Source of the DNA: DATDAW01 sp036524675
GTDB lineage: Bacteria > Verrucomicrobiota > Verrucomicrobiia > Chthoniobacterales > DASVRZ01
Direction: 5' to 3'
DNA length: 64,000 nt
Assembly: GCA_036524675.1 (NCBI GenBank)
Contig: DATDBU010000116.1
Span: forward strand, 62,001 to 126,000
Part shown: piece by piece, positions 53,724 through 62,772 of the stretch
How positions within the stretch are numbered: the stretch's first letter is position 1
Layout of the letters: each line of letters begins with the position of its first letter
Program-made: the position numbers and the translations under genes
The notes under the pieces: generated by a model
What the model saw: the letters and a program-made list of their open reading frames with translations, nothing else
What the model was told of the DNA's origin: nothing
Databases searched by the model: none

Positions 53724-55121
53724 ATGGATCGCGTCGCGGGTATTGAAATCGAGTATGGCTGTCTGGTCGGAAAAGACCAGCCGCCCGCCCATGTCGACGC
53801 GTGGCCGGCCCGGGTAAAAACGCACATTTTTAAAAAGCTGGCGCTCGGTCTGATCGACCTTCATTACCGCGACTATGAGGAACCGCCGGGAAACGGCGGT
53901 TTCCTTTTCAATGGTGGACGCCTGTACCTCGACATGGGGCATCTGGAGTACTCCTCGCCGGAATGCGTGTCGCTGAGGGACGCCGTGGCTTACGAACAAG
54001 CGGGCGACCAAATTATTCTGAAGGCGCTCGAAGACATGGAAGTGCGCTCGCAGGTGTCTTTCCTTAAAAACAATATCGATCATTTCACAGGAGCGACGTT
54101 CGGCTGCCACGAAAATTATCTGATGCGGCGCGATGCCAATTTCTCCGATGGCGCCCTTGGAGCCCTCCTTTGTTTTTTAGCAACGCGACAGATTTTTACG
54201 GGCGCCGGGCGCGTCGGGCATACGGATCCATTGACGTTTGACTATGAAGCCATGGACGCCGGGACGCCTGTGCGGTTCCAGATGAGCCAGAGGGCGGATC
54301 ACATCGTTAACGATATCTACCAATGGGTCCAGTTTAACCGGTCGATCATTAACGCTCGAGACGAGCCCCTGGCTGATTATCGAAAATATCGGCGACTGCA
54401 TTTGCTGATTGGCGATTCGAATATGAGTCCGTTTGCCACAGCATTGAAAATTGGGACCACTTCGCTCGTCCTTGATATGCTTGAAGACGGATGCCTGCCG
54501 AGCGGGTGCGAACTTCGCGATGCCGTTTCAGCTACCCGGCAGCTTTCGCGCGATGTCGAAGGCGATTGGCAGGTCGAAATGTCCTCCGGACGAACCATCG
54601 GCGCATTGGATTTGCAGCATCGCTTCCTTGAAGAGGCTCGCAAATATTTCTCCGGACGCGACGAGGAAACGGATTGGGTCTTGGAAAACTGGGCTTTCAC
54701 ATTGGATGTGATGCGGTCCAAGCCGGAAGCACTTCTTGGTGGTGTCGATTGGATCAGTAAAAAATGGCTTCTGGAATTGTTCGCAGAGGAGGAAGGCATC
54801 GATTGGAACAGCCCTTACATGCTGAGCCTTGATTTGGAGTATCACAACATCGACCCAGACCGCGGGCTTTTTTTCTCGCTCGAAGGCGCGAAAGGCATCG
54901 GAGAATTCAACGCCGCGGCCCGCCGTGCCGAGGCGATCTCTTCTCCTCCCCGCAACACGCGCGCCGCCGGACGCTCGGATGCCCTTCGACGCATCCGGGA
55001 ATGCGGTCTCGGCTATCTCGTAAATTGGGACGCCATTGCTCTCGAAGACAAACGCCATTTCCCGATGCCTGACCCTTTCGAGACTTATCTCGAAAAAGCG
55101 CGCGAGTTTGTAGCTGGGTAA
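53724..55121 (+). CDS. PafA/Dop-family (Pup ligase/deamidase-like) carboxylate-amine ligase
   Basis: 465 residues. GIEIEYG (6-12), NGGRLYLDMGHLEYSSPE (63-80) with D70 at the catalytic base position, FGCHENYLMRR (127-136), SQRADHI (188-194), ARDEPLADYRKYRRLHLLIG (211-230) and LKIGTTSLVLDM are the family blocks. The family ligates Pup to lysines (PafA) or deamidates/depupylates (Dop). The stretch between GIEIEYG and the NGGRLYLD block (about 50 residues) is PafA-sized, so a Dop loop seems absent and PafA-like is favoured. The ATG 53724 start gives the normal N-terminus. No pup, Mpa/ARC or 20S proteasome gene lies in the window. Confidence 0.88.
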   Translation: MDRVAGIEIEYGCLVGKDQPPAHVDAWPARVKTHIFKKLALGLIDLHYRDYEEPPGNGGFLFNGGRLYLDMGHLEYSSPECVSLRDAVAYEQAGDQIILKALEDMEVRSQVSFLKNNIDHFTGATFGCHENYLMRRDANFSDGALGALLCFLATRQIFTGAGRVGHTDPLTFDYEAMDAGTPVRFQMSQRADHIVNDIYQWVQFNRSIINARDEPLADYRKYRRLHLLIGDSNMSPFATALKIGTTSLVLDMLEDGCLPSGCELRDAVSATRQLSRDVEGDWQVEMSSGRTIGALDLQHRFLEEARKYFSGRDEETDWVLENWAFTLDVMRSKPEALLGGVDWISKKWLLELFAEEEGIDWNSPYMLSLDLEYHNIDPDRGLFFSLEGAKGIGEFNAAARRAEAISSPPRNTRAAGRSDALRRIRECGLGYLVNWDAIALEDKRHFPMPDPFETYLEKAREFVAG

Positions 55122-55201
55122 AAGCAACAACAGCCGTATAATTAGGTCCGGGCTCAAAAAATCAGTCGCAACCACATGGGTGGGCGCGTATTCATTTTCG
55201 G

Positions 55202-56110
55202 GTGTTTAGCGTTACTATCCTTGGAAGCGGATCCACCGGGAACTGCGCCCTATTGACCGTCGGCCGGAAACGTTATCTGGTCGACGCCGGGATCAGCGCG
55301 CGGCAGATCGCCGTCCGCCTTGCGACCACCGGCACCGCTATCGCGGATCTGGACGGTGTTCTGATTACACACGAACACATCGACCACGTCGCAGGTTTGC
55401 CGGTGCTCTTGCGGAAAAATCCGTTGCCAGTCTTTTGCAACTCGTTGACTGCAGAAGCCTTACGTTACAACCGTCAATCTGGACTCGCAGATTTTCAAAA
55501 TTGGAGGCTGTTCAAAACCGGATCTGACTTTTCGCTGGATGATCTCCACGTTCAGACGTTCACCATTCCTCATGATGCCAGTGATCCGGCAGGATTCGTT
55601 TTTCATCACGAACGACGGTCCATCGGTTTCTTGACCGACCTTGGCTATGTTACCAAGCTCGCAGTCGAGCGCGTGCGGGATGTTCACACGCTTGTCCTGG
55701 AATCGAACCACGATGAAAAGATGTTGATTGAATGTCTGAAACGTCCGTGGTCCCTCAAACAACGCATTCTCTCCAAACACGGGCATCTTTCCAACACGGC
55801 AGCCGCCACGCTTTTGCAGCATCTCGTCAGTGGCAACCTCCGCATGCTCGTGCTGGGGCACCTGAGCCGGGATTGTAACACACCGGAAATCGCCGAACGC
55901 GTCATCCGGGCCAAGCTTGCGGAGCTGGGAATGGATTTTGTCCGTACGCACTGTGCGTCGCCACTCAACGTGAGTGCGCCGTTCTCAGTGACGGCCGATG
56001 GGCAGAGTGAAAACGAGGTAGGTCCAATTCAAAACAATTCCCGTCCAAATCAACATTCGGAATACGTTGCTGAACTTTTTCGGGAATGGGCCGAAGCGGA
56101 TCCGCGGTGA
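55202..56110 (+). CDS. MBL-fold metallo-hydrolase, YycJ/WalJ-like
   Basis: 302 residues from GTG 55202. SGSTGNCALL at the start, HEHIDHVAGLPVL as the HxHxDH metal motif, TIPHDASDPAGF and TDLGYVT are the family marks. Related exonuclease-type proteins act on 5' ends of DNA or in cell-wall signalling, and no substrate is known here. The last 40 residues are not conserved-looking and lie antisense to the DUF2752 gene; family members are usually about 260-270 residues. The stop may have drifted downstream. Confidence 0.85.
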   Translation: MFSVTILGSGSTGNCALLTVGRKRYLVDAGISARQIAVRLATTGTAIADLDGVLITHEHIDHVAGLPVLLRKNPLPVFCNSLTAEALRYNRQSGLADFQNWRLFKTGSDFSLDDLHVQTFTIPHDASDPAGFVFHHERRSIGFLTDLGYVTKLAVERVRDVHTLVLESNHDEKMLIECLKRPWSLKQRILSKHGHLSNTAAATLLQHLVSGNLRMLVLGHLSRDCNTPEIAERVIRAKLAELGMDFVRTHCASPLNVSAPFSVTADGQSENEVGPIQNNSRPNQHSEYVAELFREWAEADPR

Positions 56111-56419
56111 ACGAAAGATTACCGCAAACGCGGCATAACCATCCACCGCAGCCAGCACGCTTAGGCAGGTGACAATCATCGGATTGAACTGAAGCGCTGC
56201 CCAAAAATCGCCCGCCACAAGTGCTTTCACGGCCCGTGTTCCCCCACAAGTCGGACACGGCAACCCGAGGAAATGCGCAAACGGACACAGCGGCGTCGGC
56301 AACTGATAATGCAACCACAGCCAGCCGAGCGCGGCGGTAACCAGCGTTACACCAAGAAGCAACGCTTCGTAGTCCGTTTCCCGCGGAGCCAACGGACGCC
56401 GAAAAATGAAATCCGCCAT
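55985..56419 (-). CDS. DUF2752 family membrane protein
   Basis: 144 residues. TPLCPFAHFLGLPCPTCGGTRA holds the CP-x-CG-x-TRA signature, and three or four TM helices follow (the last is RMLIWTGIVLNWTYLVFTLP). The family is common in Bacteroidetes and Verrucomicrobia and its job is unknown. Its 3' part overlaps the MBL gene by 126 bp on the opposite strand. It starts 16 bp after the Yip1 gene. The ATG 56419 start gives MADFIFRRPL; the longer frame runs into the neighbour. Confidence 0.8.
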   Translation of the reverse strand: MADFIFRRPLAPRETDYEALLLGVTLVTAALGWLWLHYQLPTPLCPFAHFLGLPCPTCGGTRAVKALVAGDFWAALQFNPMIVTCLSVLAAVDGYAAFAVIFRSPRIRFGPFPKKFSNVFRMLIWTGIVLNWTYLVFTLPIGRH

Positions 56420-56435
56420 TTTAAGTCGAAACCCA

Positions 56436-57371
56436 TTAGGAGTGGCCGGCGTTCGACATCTGAAAAAACAGCGCAATCAAAGCGCTATAAGAAACAGCTA
56501 CGCAGCCGCAACACACGACTACGGGAAGGATGATAGCCAGAAATGCTTTCCCGGTCGAAATACCCTGCACCTTGGAAAGACCAATTGTTGCCGACACAAA
56601 ATACCAAATAGGCGCCGCCAGCCAGCCGCATACGGGCACGATCATTACGGCTGACGTTGCACCGTTCACATAATTCCAAACTCGATACGTCGCTTCATAC
56701 GGCTTGTTGGCACCCCCCACCAGCATCAGCGACAACTGAAGAAGACCGGGGAACAAAAACGAACAAATTACGAGCCAAATTACCGACAGGATGGTGTCCC
56801 TAATAACAGAAAATACGGTAATCGTCCCTGCCATCGCCGCCATCTCCGCGAATTGTGGATTCTTCGCCAGTTCGGGCAAGATTAGCGCTTGGTATCCCAT
56901 GCCAAGCACTGCAAAAATCATGGACGCCACCAAGCCCACGATAAAATAGAATAGGAAAGGCGTTCCGAATCCTCCCTCGGTTTTCATTTTCTCAAACGTC
57001 CTGCTCGGCTCAAGCAAGACGTCTTTGATAGTCGTCGTCAATGCCGGGAAAAATCCGAGTGTTGCCCTTTGTTCCCAAGCCGGGCCATCCTTCACGGGTT
57101 CCTCAGCATAAACAGCCGGCTCCAACGGACTGACCGAAGGCGCCGGCGTGAATCCGCCCGATTCACCGCCGGGAGGCGCGGGCTCTGGCTCCGGTGCTTC
57201 CGCAGGAATGGTCAAATCCGCCCACTGCGACAAAGGCTTCCAATTTTCCATCCCCGTCCGCCAGCCGAGATCGCTCCCCAAAAAACGGCCCGCGTCCAAA
57301 CCTTGTTGAACCTCTTCGAGCGAGAATGTGCCCAAATTCTGTCCGGCACGGTTAAGATGGATAATGCTCAT
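56436..57371 (-). CDS. GYF_2-Yip1 domain membrane protein
   Basis: 311 residues. Residues 1-55 (VQQGLDAGRFLGSDLGWRTG, W-L-S-W pattern) are a GYF_2 domain, which binds proline-rich segments. A Pro/Glu-rich linker follows (56-115). The C-terminal Yip1-type domain has about five TM helices (FYFIVGLVASMIFAVLG, VIWLVICSFLFPGLLQLSL, AVMIVPVCGWLAAPIWY, FLAIILPVVVCCGC). Such proteins occur often beside DUF2752 genes in these phyla. The function is unknown. Confidence 0.85.
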   Translation of the reverse strand: MSIIHLNRAGQNLGTFSLEEVQQGLDAGRFLGSDLGWRTGMENWKPLSQWADLTIPAEAPEPEPAPPGGESGGFTPAPSVSPLEPAVYAEEPVKDGPAWEQRATLGFFPALTTTIKDVLLEPSRTFEKMKTEGGFGTPFLFYFIVGLVASMIFAVLGMGYQALILPELAKNPQFAEMAAMAGTITVFSVIRDTILSVIWLVICSFLFPGLLQLSLMLVGGANKPYEATYRVWNYVNGATSAVMIVPVCGWLAAPIWYFVSATIGLSKVQGISTGKAFLAIILPVVVCCGCVAVSYSALIALFFQMSNAGHS

Positions 57372-57625
57372 CCAATTTGTCTAAGAAAATCAGTTAGACG
57401 AGTCAATCTTAAGCTCGGCGGCAGTTTTTCTCGCGACTCGGCGAGCTGGATCGCGCTGTTTTCGCCATTTTCCACCCTTCAACGCGAATACCTCACCCGG
57501 ATGGCACGTATTGCTGACACGATCTTGAGCCCAAAACGCGCTTCCATTCTCTGTTTTGTCGCGATGAGCGGGGAATAGTACTTGCCAATACCACTCTTCG
57601 CCAGCATTGTCGGGCTGCTTTCAAC

Positions 57626-57699
57626 GCGGGCATAGCTTAATGGTAAAGTTCCAGTCTTCCAAACTGGCCATGCGGGTTCGATTCCCGTTGCCCGCTCCA
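57626..57699 (+). tRNA. tRNA-Gly (UCC)
   Basis: Acceptor GCGGGCA (57626-57632) pairs with TGCCCGC (57689-57695). The anticodon stem CCAGT/ACTGG holds the loop CTTCCAA with anticodon TCC; GGTTCGATTCC is the T arm. The terminal CCA is encoded (57697-57699). About 250 bases upstream of it, back to the Yip1 gene start, hold nothing recognisable. Identification is by hand folding. Confidence 0.95.
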
Positions 57700-57739
57700 T
57701 ATGCCAGCACGACCAAAAGACCCGGATAAAAAGATTCCT

Positions 57740-58681
57740 ATGAAGCGTGAGCGTTCGACTTTCCAGCCCGCGACCGGAATGAGCAGGCGTTTGTCGATCG
57801 CCGGTTCAACGGTATTGATTGCCGCCTCCATGCTTGCTTTTCAGCCACTCTCGGCGAGCGCCGCCACGGGCAACGAATTACTCGTTGAACAACTCAGTCC
57901 GGACGACGTGAATAAACCCACTCTCGACTGCGAAAGCCTCGCGAATGCAGTCGCCAGAGCCGTTTCCACTCACCAAACGCAATCACCGGAAATCGTGGCT
58001 GCTGCACTCGTCAGAGCGCCAAATTTCGAATGCCAAAAACAGATTGTGACGATCGCCATCCGATCTTTGGGCAGCAAAAAACTCGTCCGCGAGTACGCCC
58101 CACAGATCGCTGAAGCCGCAGTCCGGGCCACGCCAAATTGTGCAACAGACAATGATGTCGTTGCGTTTGATAAAGACGGCAAGGGTGTAGCCGCTTTCGA
58201 TAAAGGAGTTGTCCCCTTCGAGAGAGGCGCTTCCCGTTTCGACAAAGGCGTCGTTCCGTTCGATAAAGGCATTGTCAGCTTCGATAAGGACGGCAAGGGC
58301 GATCCAGCTCTCGGCGGCTGCGCTTGTGCCGAGGCCTTTACAGCTACCGCCATAGCGGCTCTGGGGGGTGATCCGAGTGTCGCATCAGAGGCGTTCAGCC
58401 ACTCCGCCGAGCCACGCTTTTACACCAGTACGAGCACGAATGACGCATCCTACGCGGATGCAGACATTATCGCTGCGATCGTTAAAAGCGTGCTTTCAGC
58501 CGTCCCCGCATCCTGCAATGACAGTGTCGTCCGTGCCGCAATTGCTTCTGCTCCGCAGTATGCGAACCAAATCTCAAATCCGGAACGCGAAACACCCGGC
58601 CCTCCGGCAGTTCCGCCAGCCTTTCTGATGCCTCCCCCACCTACAGGAGGTTTTGTTCCCGAAGTGACGCCGGTAAACTGA
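57740..58681 (+). CDS. Secreted protein with an FDKG heptapeptide repeat, function unknown
   Basis: About 313 residues. A signal peptide (LSIAGSTVLIAASMLAFQPL and ASA) follows MSRR at 14; the start may be ATG 57740 or 57779. Residues 140-187 hold six copies of x-x-x-F-D/E-K/R-G, for example VVPFDKG. Before and after them are helical Ala-rich stretches (VAAALVRAPNFECQ, AIVKSVLSAVPASC, VVRAAIASAPQYA) that look like one repeated domain with one Cys each. The C-terminal end is Pro-rich (PPAFLMPPPPTGG). No known family was recognised. It begins 40 bp after the tRNA. Confidence 0.75.
   Translation: MKRERSTFQPATGMSRRLSIAGSTVLIAASMLAFQPLSASAATGNELLVEQLSPDDVNKPTLDCESLANAVARAVSTHQTQSPEIVAAALVRAPNFECQKQIVTIAIRSLGSKKLVREYAPQIAEAAVRATPNCATDNDVVAFDKDGKGVAAFDKGVVPFERGASRFDKGVVPFDKGIVSFDKDGKGDPALGGCACAEAFTATAIAALGGDPSVASEAFSHSAEPRFYTSTSTNDASYADADIIAAIVKSVLSAVPASCNDSVVRAAIASAPQYANQISNPERETPGPPAVPPAFLMPPPPTGGFVPEVTPVN
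58157..58300 (+). repeat. Coding tandem repeat (21-bp unit, six copies)
   Basis: The DNA encodes six heptads, with two that contain an inserted DGK (FDKDGKG) at the first and last position. Units differ by several substitutions, so it is not a fresh slippage array. It lies inside the secreted-protein gene. Confidence 0.7.
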
Positions 58682-58908
58682 CACGCCGAGCTTCTTCTTT
58701 CATCCCTTTTGATCTCGAGTGGCGCCGGCGAAAGCTTGCGCCACTCTTGTTTTTGCACTCAATTCCCGTTTCTTCCTTTGACAAACCGCCTCGCCGCACG
58801 CACTGTGCCGATCCCTGCCAATGCAACCCGCTACCCGCTGTTGTGCAGACCGAGCGTGTCGTGCCGAAGGATTTGCATAGGATTCATTGACAAGGGCCTT
58901 ACCTATTT

Positions 58909-59118
58909 ATGAACAGTCATCTCGTCGAGGAAGCCAACCAGGTGATAGCCAATACACAGATCCTGATCAACGTCGTATCAAAGCGCGTCCGTCAATTGAG
59001 TTCCGGTCAGCGCCCCCTAGTCGAAGTTGGCCCACGAATGGGACTCGCGGATATAGCGCTCACGGAAGTCATCGAAGGTAAGCTGAAGGTCGACCTGCCT
59101 GAGGTCACCACTGCGTAA
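58909..59118 (+). CDS. rpoZ: RNA polymerase omega subunit
   Basis: 69 residues. VIANTQILINVVSKRVRQL followed by GLADIALTEVIEGKL is the omega pattern (VxxRfxLvxxxaxRarxL, with the DixxxAlxEixxGk block). It folds RNA polymerase beta-prime. It lies 53 bp ahead of smpB. The gap of 227 bp upstream contains no gene and no clear promoter. Confidence 0.85.
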   Translation: MNSHLVEEANQVIANTQILINVVSKRVRQLSSGQRPLVEVGPRMGLADIALTEVIEGKLKVDLPEVTTA

Positions 59119-59171
59119 GGCCTTTTTGGGGTCTATTCATAAATACGGGCCAAACCGCTGGAGTCCCGACT

Positions 59172-59633
59172 ATGTCCGCGGAAATCACTACCAATCGCAA
59201 AGCGCTGCATGACTATCACATCCTGGAGCGCTTCGAAGCTGGGCTGGAACTCAAAGGCACCGAAGTAAAATCGATCCGCGCCGGATTCGCGAATCTTACG
59301 AACGCATTTGCCCGTATCGAAAACGGGGAAGCTTATCTTTACGAAGCGGATATTCGCGCCTACGACAAGGCGAGTCACGAGCAGCACGAGCCGAAACGCC
59401 GTCGCCGCCTGTTGCTGCACAAATCGGAAATCGGTAAACTTTTTGGCGCCTCAGCCGTCGAAGGGCAGACCTTGGTCGCCCTTCGGATGTATTGGAGCAA
59501 AAGCCGCGTCAAGGTGGAAATTGGCATTGGCAAAGGCAAAGAGGCGCGCGACAAACGAACCTCGCTCAAGGAAAAGGCTACCAAACGCGAAACGGAGCGC
59601 GAGGTCGCTCGCTTTAACAAACGTCACGGCTGA
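59172..59633 (+). CDS. smpB: SsrA-binding protein SmpB
   Basis: 153 residues. NRKALHDYHILERFEAGLEL and GTEVKSIRAGFANLTNAFA are the SmpB start, with KRRRRLLLHKSEI as the tmRNA-contact region and a basic tail (KRETEREVARFNKRHG). It brings tmRNA into stalled ribosomes. GGAG at 59160-59163 is 8 bases before the ATG. The tmRNA gene was not found nearby, and 59634-59808 holds nothing recognisable. Confidence 0.96.
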   Translation: MSAEITTNRKALHDYHILERFEAGLELKGTEVKSIRAGFANLTNAFARIENGEAYLYEADIRAYDKASHEQHEPKRRRRLLLHKSEIGKLFGASAVEGQTLVALRMYWSKSRVKVEIGIGKGKEARDKRTSLKEKATKRETEREVARFNKRHG

Positions 59634-59808
59634 GAATTCAGGTTGCCAATTTGATGGGCTCAGGTTTCTGATGACCCGGGTCCATTCGGCAAAAATCAGG
59701 GGCATCAAAACCCGTCTCTTCGGACGCGAGCACGCTTGCAGCGCACTCCCAGAGCAGGTCAAAGGCGTTACGGACAAGTTCTTAGGCCGATCCGCGACGT
59801 GATTTCTC

Positions 59809-60552
59809 TTAAAGTCTCGTCTTCAAATGCACGGGCTCAGATTTTGTCCGCATGCGCAGGTTCAACATCTCCACGGCGACAGAGAAGGCCATCGCGAAAT
59901 AAATGTATCCTTTCGGAATATGTTGTCCCCAACCGTCGGCCACCAGCACGACGCCGATGAGAAGCAGAAAACTCAATGCCAGCATTTTGACCGTCGGATG
60001 CCGATCGACAAAATTGCTGATAGGCCCAGCAGCGACCAGCATGATGATCAGGGCGATCACTACCGCGGCGATCATCACAGGCACGTGTTGCGCCATTCCT
60101 ACAGCCGTAATGACAGAGTCGAGGGAAAAGACGATATCGATTATCAAGATCTGAAAAACCACGGCGGAAAAAGATGCCCCTGCGCCGCCTGCCCCACTCT
60201 GTGCGTGGTCTTCTCCCTCCAGTTTTGCGTGGATCTCGTGTGTGGACTTCCAGATCAGGAACAGACCGCCAGCAATAAGGATAAGATCCTTGCCAGAAAC
60301 GGCATGGCCAAACAGATGGAACAACGGCGCCGTTAGTTTCGTGAGCCAAACGATGCTCAACAGCAGAAGGATGCGCGTGATAAGCGCCAGGGCCAGCCCG
60401 GTCGTCCGGGCTTTCGCCTGTAAATCTTTGCGGACCTTGCCCGAAAGGATTGAGATGAATACGAGGTTGTCGATGCCCAGCACAATCTCGAGCACGGTTA
60501 GCGTGAGCAGGCTAAGCCATATTTGGCCATCAGTAATCCAGGTCCATTCCAT
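59809..60552 (-). CDS. TerC family integral membrane protein
   Basis: 247 residues with seven to nine TM helices. LEIVLGIDNLVFISILSGK and IIDIVFSLDSVITAVGMA are the TerC/Alx signatures, with acidic membrane residues expected to bind Mn2+ or other metals. It may export manganese in the inner membrane. No ter or yybP-ykoY riboswitch was recognised at its 5' side. Confidence 0.9.
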   Translation of the reverse strand: MEWTWITDGQIWLSLLTLTVLEIVLGIDNLVFISILSGKVRKDLQAKARTTGLALALITRILLLLSIVWLTKLTAPLFHLFGHAVSGKDLILIAGGLFLIWKSTHEIHAKLEGEDHAQSGAGGAGASFSAVVFQILIIDIVFSLDSVITAVGMAQHVPVMIAAVVIALIIMLVAAGPISNFVDRHPTVKMLALSFLLLIGVVLVADGWGQHIPKGYIYFAMAFSVAVEMLNLRMRTKSEPVHLKTRL

Positions 60553-60599
60553 GCGACCGGGTGCCTACCGGTTTTGCCATGGATACGCAAGTTACAATT

Positions 60600-61457
60600 T
60601 TATTCTGGGGAGTTCGGCTCTGCATCTGGTGCCGCGGGCGTCCCTGCAACGGACGCCGGCCTATTCAGCGACGCTTCGTGCGCACGCATGAACCGCTCTA
60701 CGCGTAATGCTTTCCCTGTCGCTTCATCGATATCGACTAACATTCCATGCAATCGGACTTCGCCCTCCGCAACGGGAAAACTTACAGGCATGTTCGTTAT
60801 GAAGCGCTGCACGATCGGATCGATCTCGCGCCCCAGTATGGAATCGATCGGCCCACACATCCCTGCGTCGCAGAGAAACGCTGTGCCTCCCGGAAAAATC
60901 CTTTCGTCCGCCGTCTGCGTATGGGTGTGTGTGCCGCATACGGCAGAAACGCGCCCGTCCAGGAACCGGCCCATCGCGATCTTTTCGCTTGTGGTTTCAG
61001 CATGCACGTCAACAAAGATAATCGGCGTAATTTCGCGCATTCGAGTCACTTCGCGGTCGATCGCTGCAAATGGATTCTCCAAAATCGGAAGCATAAACGT
61101 GCGTCCCTGCACGTTAATGACGCCGACTTTACCCTTTACTGTCTCGAGCACGATGGACCCATGGCCAGGAGCGCCTTCGGGATAGTTGATCGGGCGCAGC
61201 AATCGAGGCTCGGTTTCGATGTAGAAAGCTGTCTCTTTCTGGTCCCACACGTGATCGCCCGTCGTAATCACTGCAGCTCCTGCACGGAGTAAATCAATGC
61301 TGATCTTCCCCGTAATCCCCCGCCCTGCAGCGGCATTTTCACCATTCACGATCACGAAATCCAGGCTCAATTCCTGCCTCAGAGTCGGCAACATTTCGAT
61401 GACAGCCCGGCGGCCGGGGAGGCCAATAATATCGCCGAGAAAAAGAATCTTGAGCAT
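60600..61457 (-). CDS. YmdB-type metallophosphoesterase (TIGR00282 family)
   Basis: 285 residues. The metal site is spread over GDIIGLPGRRAV, VNGENAAAGRG, GDHVWDQ, DVHAETTSEK and CGTHTHTQTADE. Relatives hydrolyse 2',3'-cyclic nucleotides and act on cell behaviour in Bacillus. Start ATG 61457 gives MLKILFLGDI. It is divergent from the amidase with only 25 bp between start codons. Confidence 0.9.
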   Translation of the reverse strand: MLKILFLGDIIGLPGRRAVIEMLPTLRQELSLDFVIVNGENAAAGRGITGKISIDLLRAGAAVITTGDHVWDQKETAFYIETEPRLLRPINYPEGAPGHGSIVLETVKGKVGVINVQGRTFMLPILENPFAAIDREVTRMREITPIIFVDVHAETTSEKIAMGRFLDGRVSAVCGTHTHTQTADERIFPGGTAFLCDAGMCGPIDSILGREIDPIVQRFITNMPVSFPVAEGEVRLHGMLVDIDEATGKALRVERFMRAHEASLNRPASVAGTPAAPDAEPNSPE

Positions 61458-61482
61458 GCGTGTCGTTCTATACAATCGCGCG

Positions 61483-62721
61483 ATGAATCAGCGCAAAGGA
61501 ATCCGCCGAAAGATTTTAATGGGTTGCCTCCTGGCAGCAGCCTTTTTTGCGGCAATCACCGCTCAGGCACGCTTGAGTCCGCTCGCGGAAGCACCGGATT
61601 GGGCACAGCTCTACATTTACCAGCGAACCATTACGCGCGAGGATTTTCTCACGTTATTAAACCGTAACTACGCCCCAAATAATGCAGCCCGCGGTCTCAT
61701 CACTGTGAATCGGGATCGCGCCCGGATCCTTACGACGCTGGGCGGGAATGTGTATTACGACCTGTATTTCGCCGACAGCCGGACCTCCGCGCAGCCTCTT
61801 TTGGAATATTGGCGCCCCGTTCGACCGGGGAACCTCAAAGGAAAAAAAATCGCGCTCGATCCAGGTCATATCGGGGGAAAATACGCGAAAATGGAAGAGC
61901 GCTGGTTCAAAGTCGGCGATTCCACACCGGTCATGGAAGGAGAAATGACGCTTATCGTGGCCAAAAAAATCGCTAAACAATTGAAAGCACTCGGTGCCGA
62001 CGTCGAATGGGTTCGCAGCAAGAACAAACCATTGACCCGCGAACGTCCCTCCCAGCTCGAAAATGTCGCGGAATCGTCGCTCCAGGATAAGAAAACCCCG
62101 GGGATTCACCTCGATTACTTCGGGCCATCGGACCCGTTGAAGACCAGTTCGATCCAGTGGGAAGCGGAACGCCTGTTCTATCGGGTCAGCGAAATCCGAG
62201 CCCGAGCCGTTCGGAATAATGAGCGCCTTCAGCCCGACCTCACCATTTGCCTCCACTTCAACGCCGAAGAATGGGGCGATCCTTCCGATCCGAAGCTCGT
62301 GCGTCAAAATCATCTCCACTTCCTCGTAAACGGCCGTTACAGCGCCCAGGAGTTGCAATATGACGACATCCGGTTCGAAATGCTGCGCAAACTTCTCTCC
62401 CGCGCGCTGAGCGAAGAAATTCCCCTCGCCAACCGGCTTGCGAAGCAAATGGCTGAAGAAACCGGCCTGCCACCATATCGGTATAAAACAAGCAACGCTC
62501 GGCGGGTCGACTCTTCCCGGTACGTCTGGTCCAGAAACCTGCTTGCCAACCGGCTTTACCAAAATCCCACCGTTTACGTGGAACCGTATGTCATGAACAA
62601 CAAAGAAGTCTTCGACCGCATCCAGATGGGCGATTACAAAGGAACGCGACTCGTCAACGGCGTCCCGCGTAAAAGCATTTTTCAGGAATACGCCGATGCC
62701 GTGGTCAACGGATTGCGATAA
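61483..62721 (+). CDS. N-acetylmuramoyl-L-alanine amidase, Amidase_3-type (predicted)
   Basis: 412 residues with an N-terminal signal or anchor (KILMGCLLAAAFFAAITAQA, 10-29). LDPGHIGG with H129, an acidic metal-ligand region MEGEMT (151-156) and CLHFNAEEWG with H258 form the zinc site of the family. The C-terminal 100 residues contain a long YRYKTSNARRVDSSRYVWSR stretch that is not typical. It should cleave the amide bond between MurNAc and the peptide stem in the periplasm. A shorter start at ATG 61483 is used; the longer frame overlaps the ymdB gene. Confidence 0.82.
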   Translation: MNQRKGIRRKILMGCLLAAAFFAAITAQARLSPLAEAPDWAQLYIYQRTITREDFLTLLNRNYAPNNAARGLITVNRDRARILTTLGGNVYYDLYFADSRTSAQPLLEYWRPVRPGNLKGKKIALDPGHIGGKYAKMEERWFKVGDSTPVMEGEMTLIVAKKIAKQLKALGADVEWVRSKNKPLTRERPSQLENVAESSLQDKKTPGIHLDYFGPSDPLKTSSIQWEAERLFYRVSEIRARAVRNNERLQPDLTICLHFNAEEWGDPSDPKLVRQNHLHFLVNGRYSAQELQYDDIRFEMLRKLLSRALSEEIPLANRLAKQMAEETGLPPYRYKTSNARRVDSSRYVWSRNLLANRLYQNPTVYVEPYVMNNKEVFDRIQMGDYKGTRLVNGVPRKSIFQEYADAVVNGLR

Positions 62722-62772
62722 ATCTCCTGGCTGCTGACAGTTCGCCTTTGCGCAAAATCAGCGCAAACTTCT

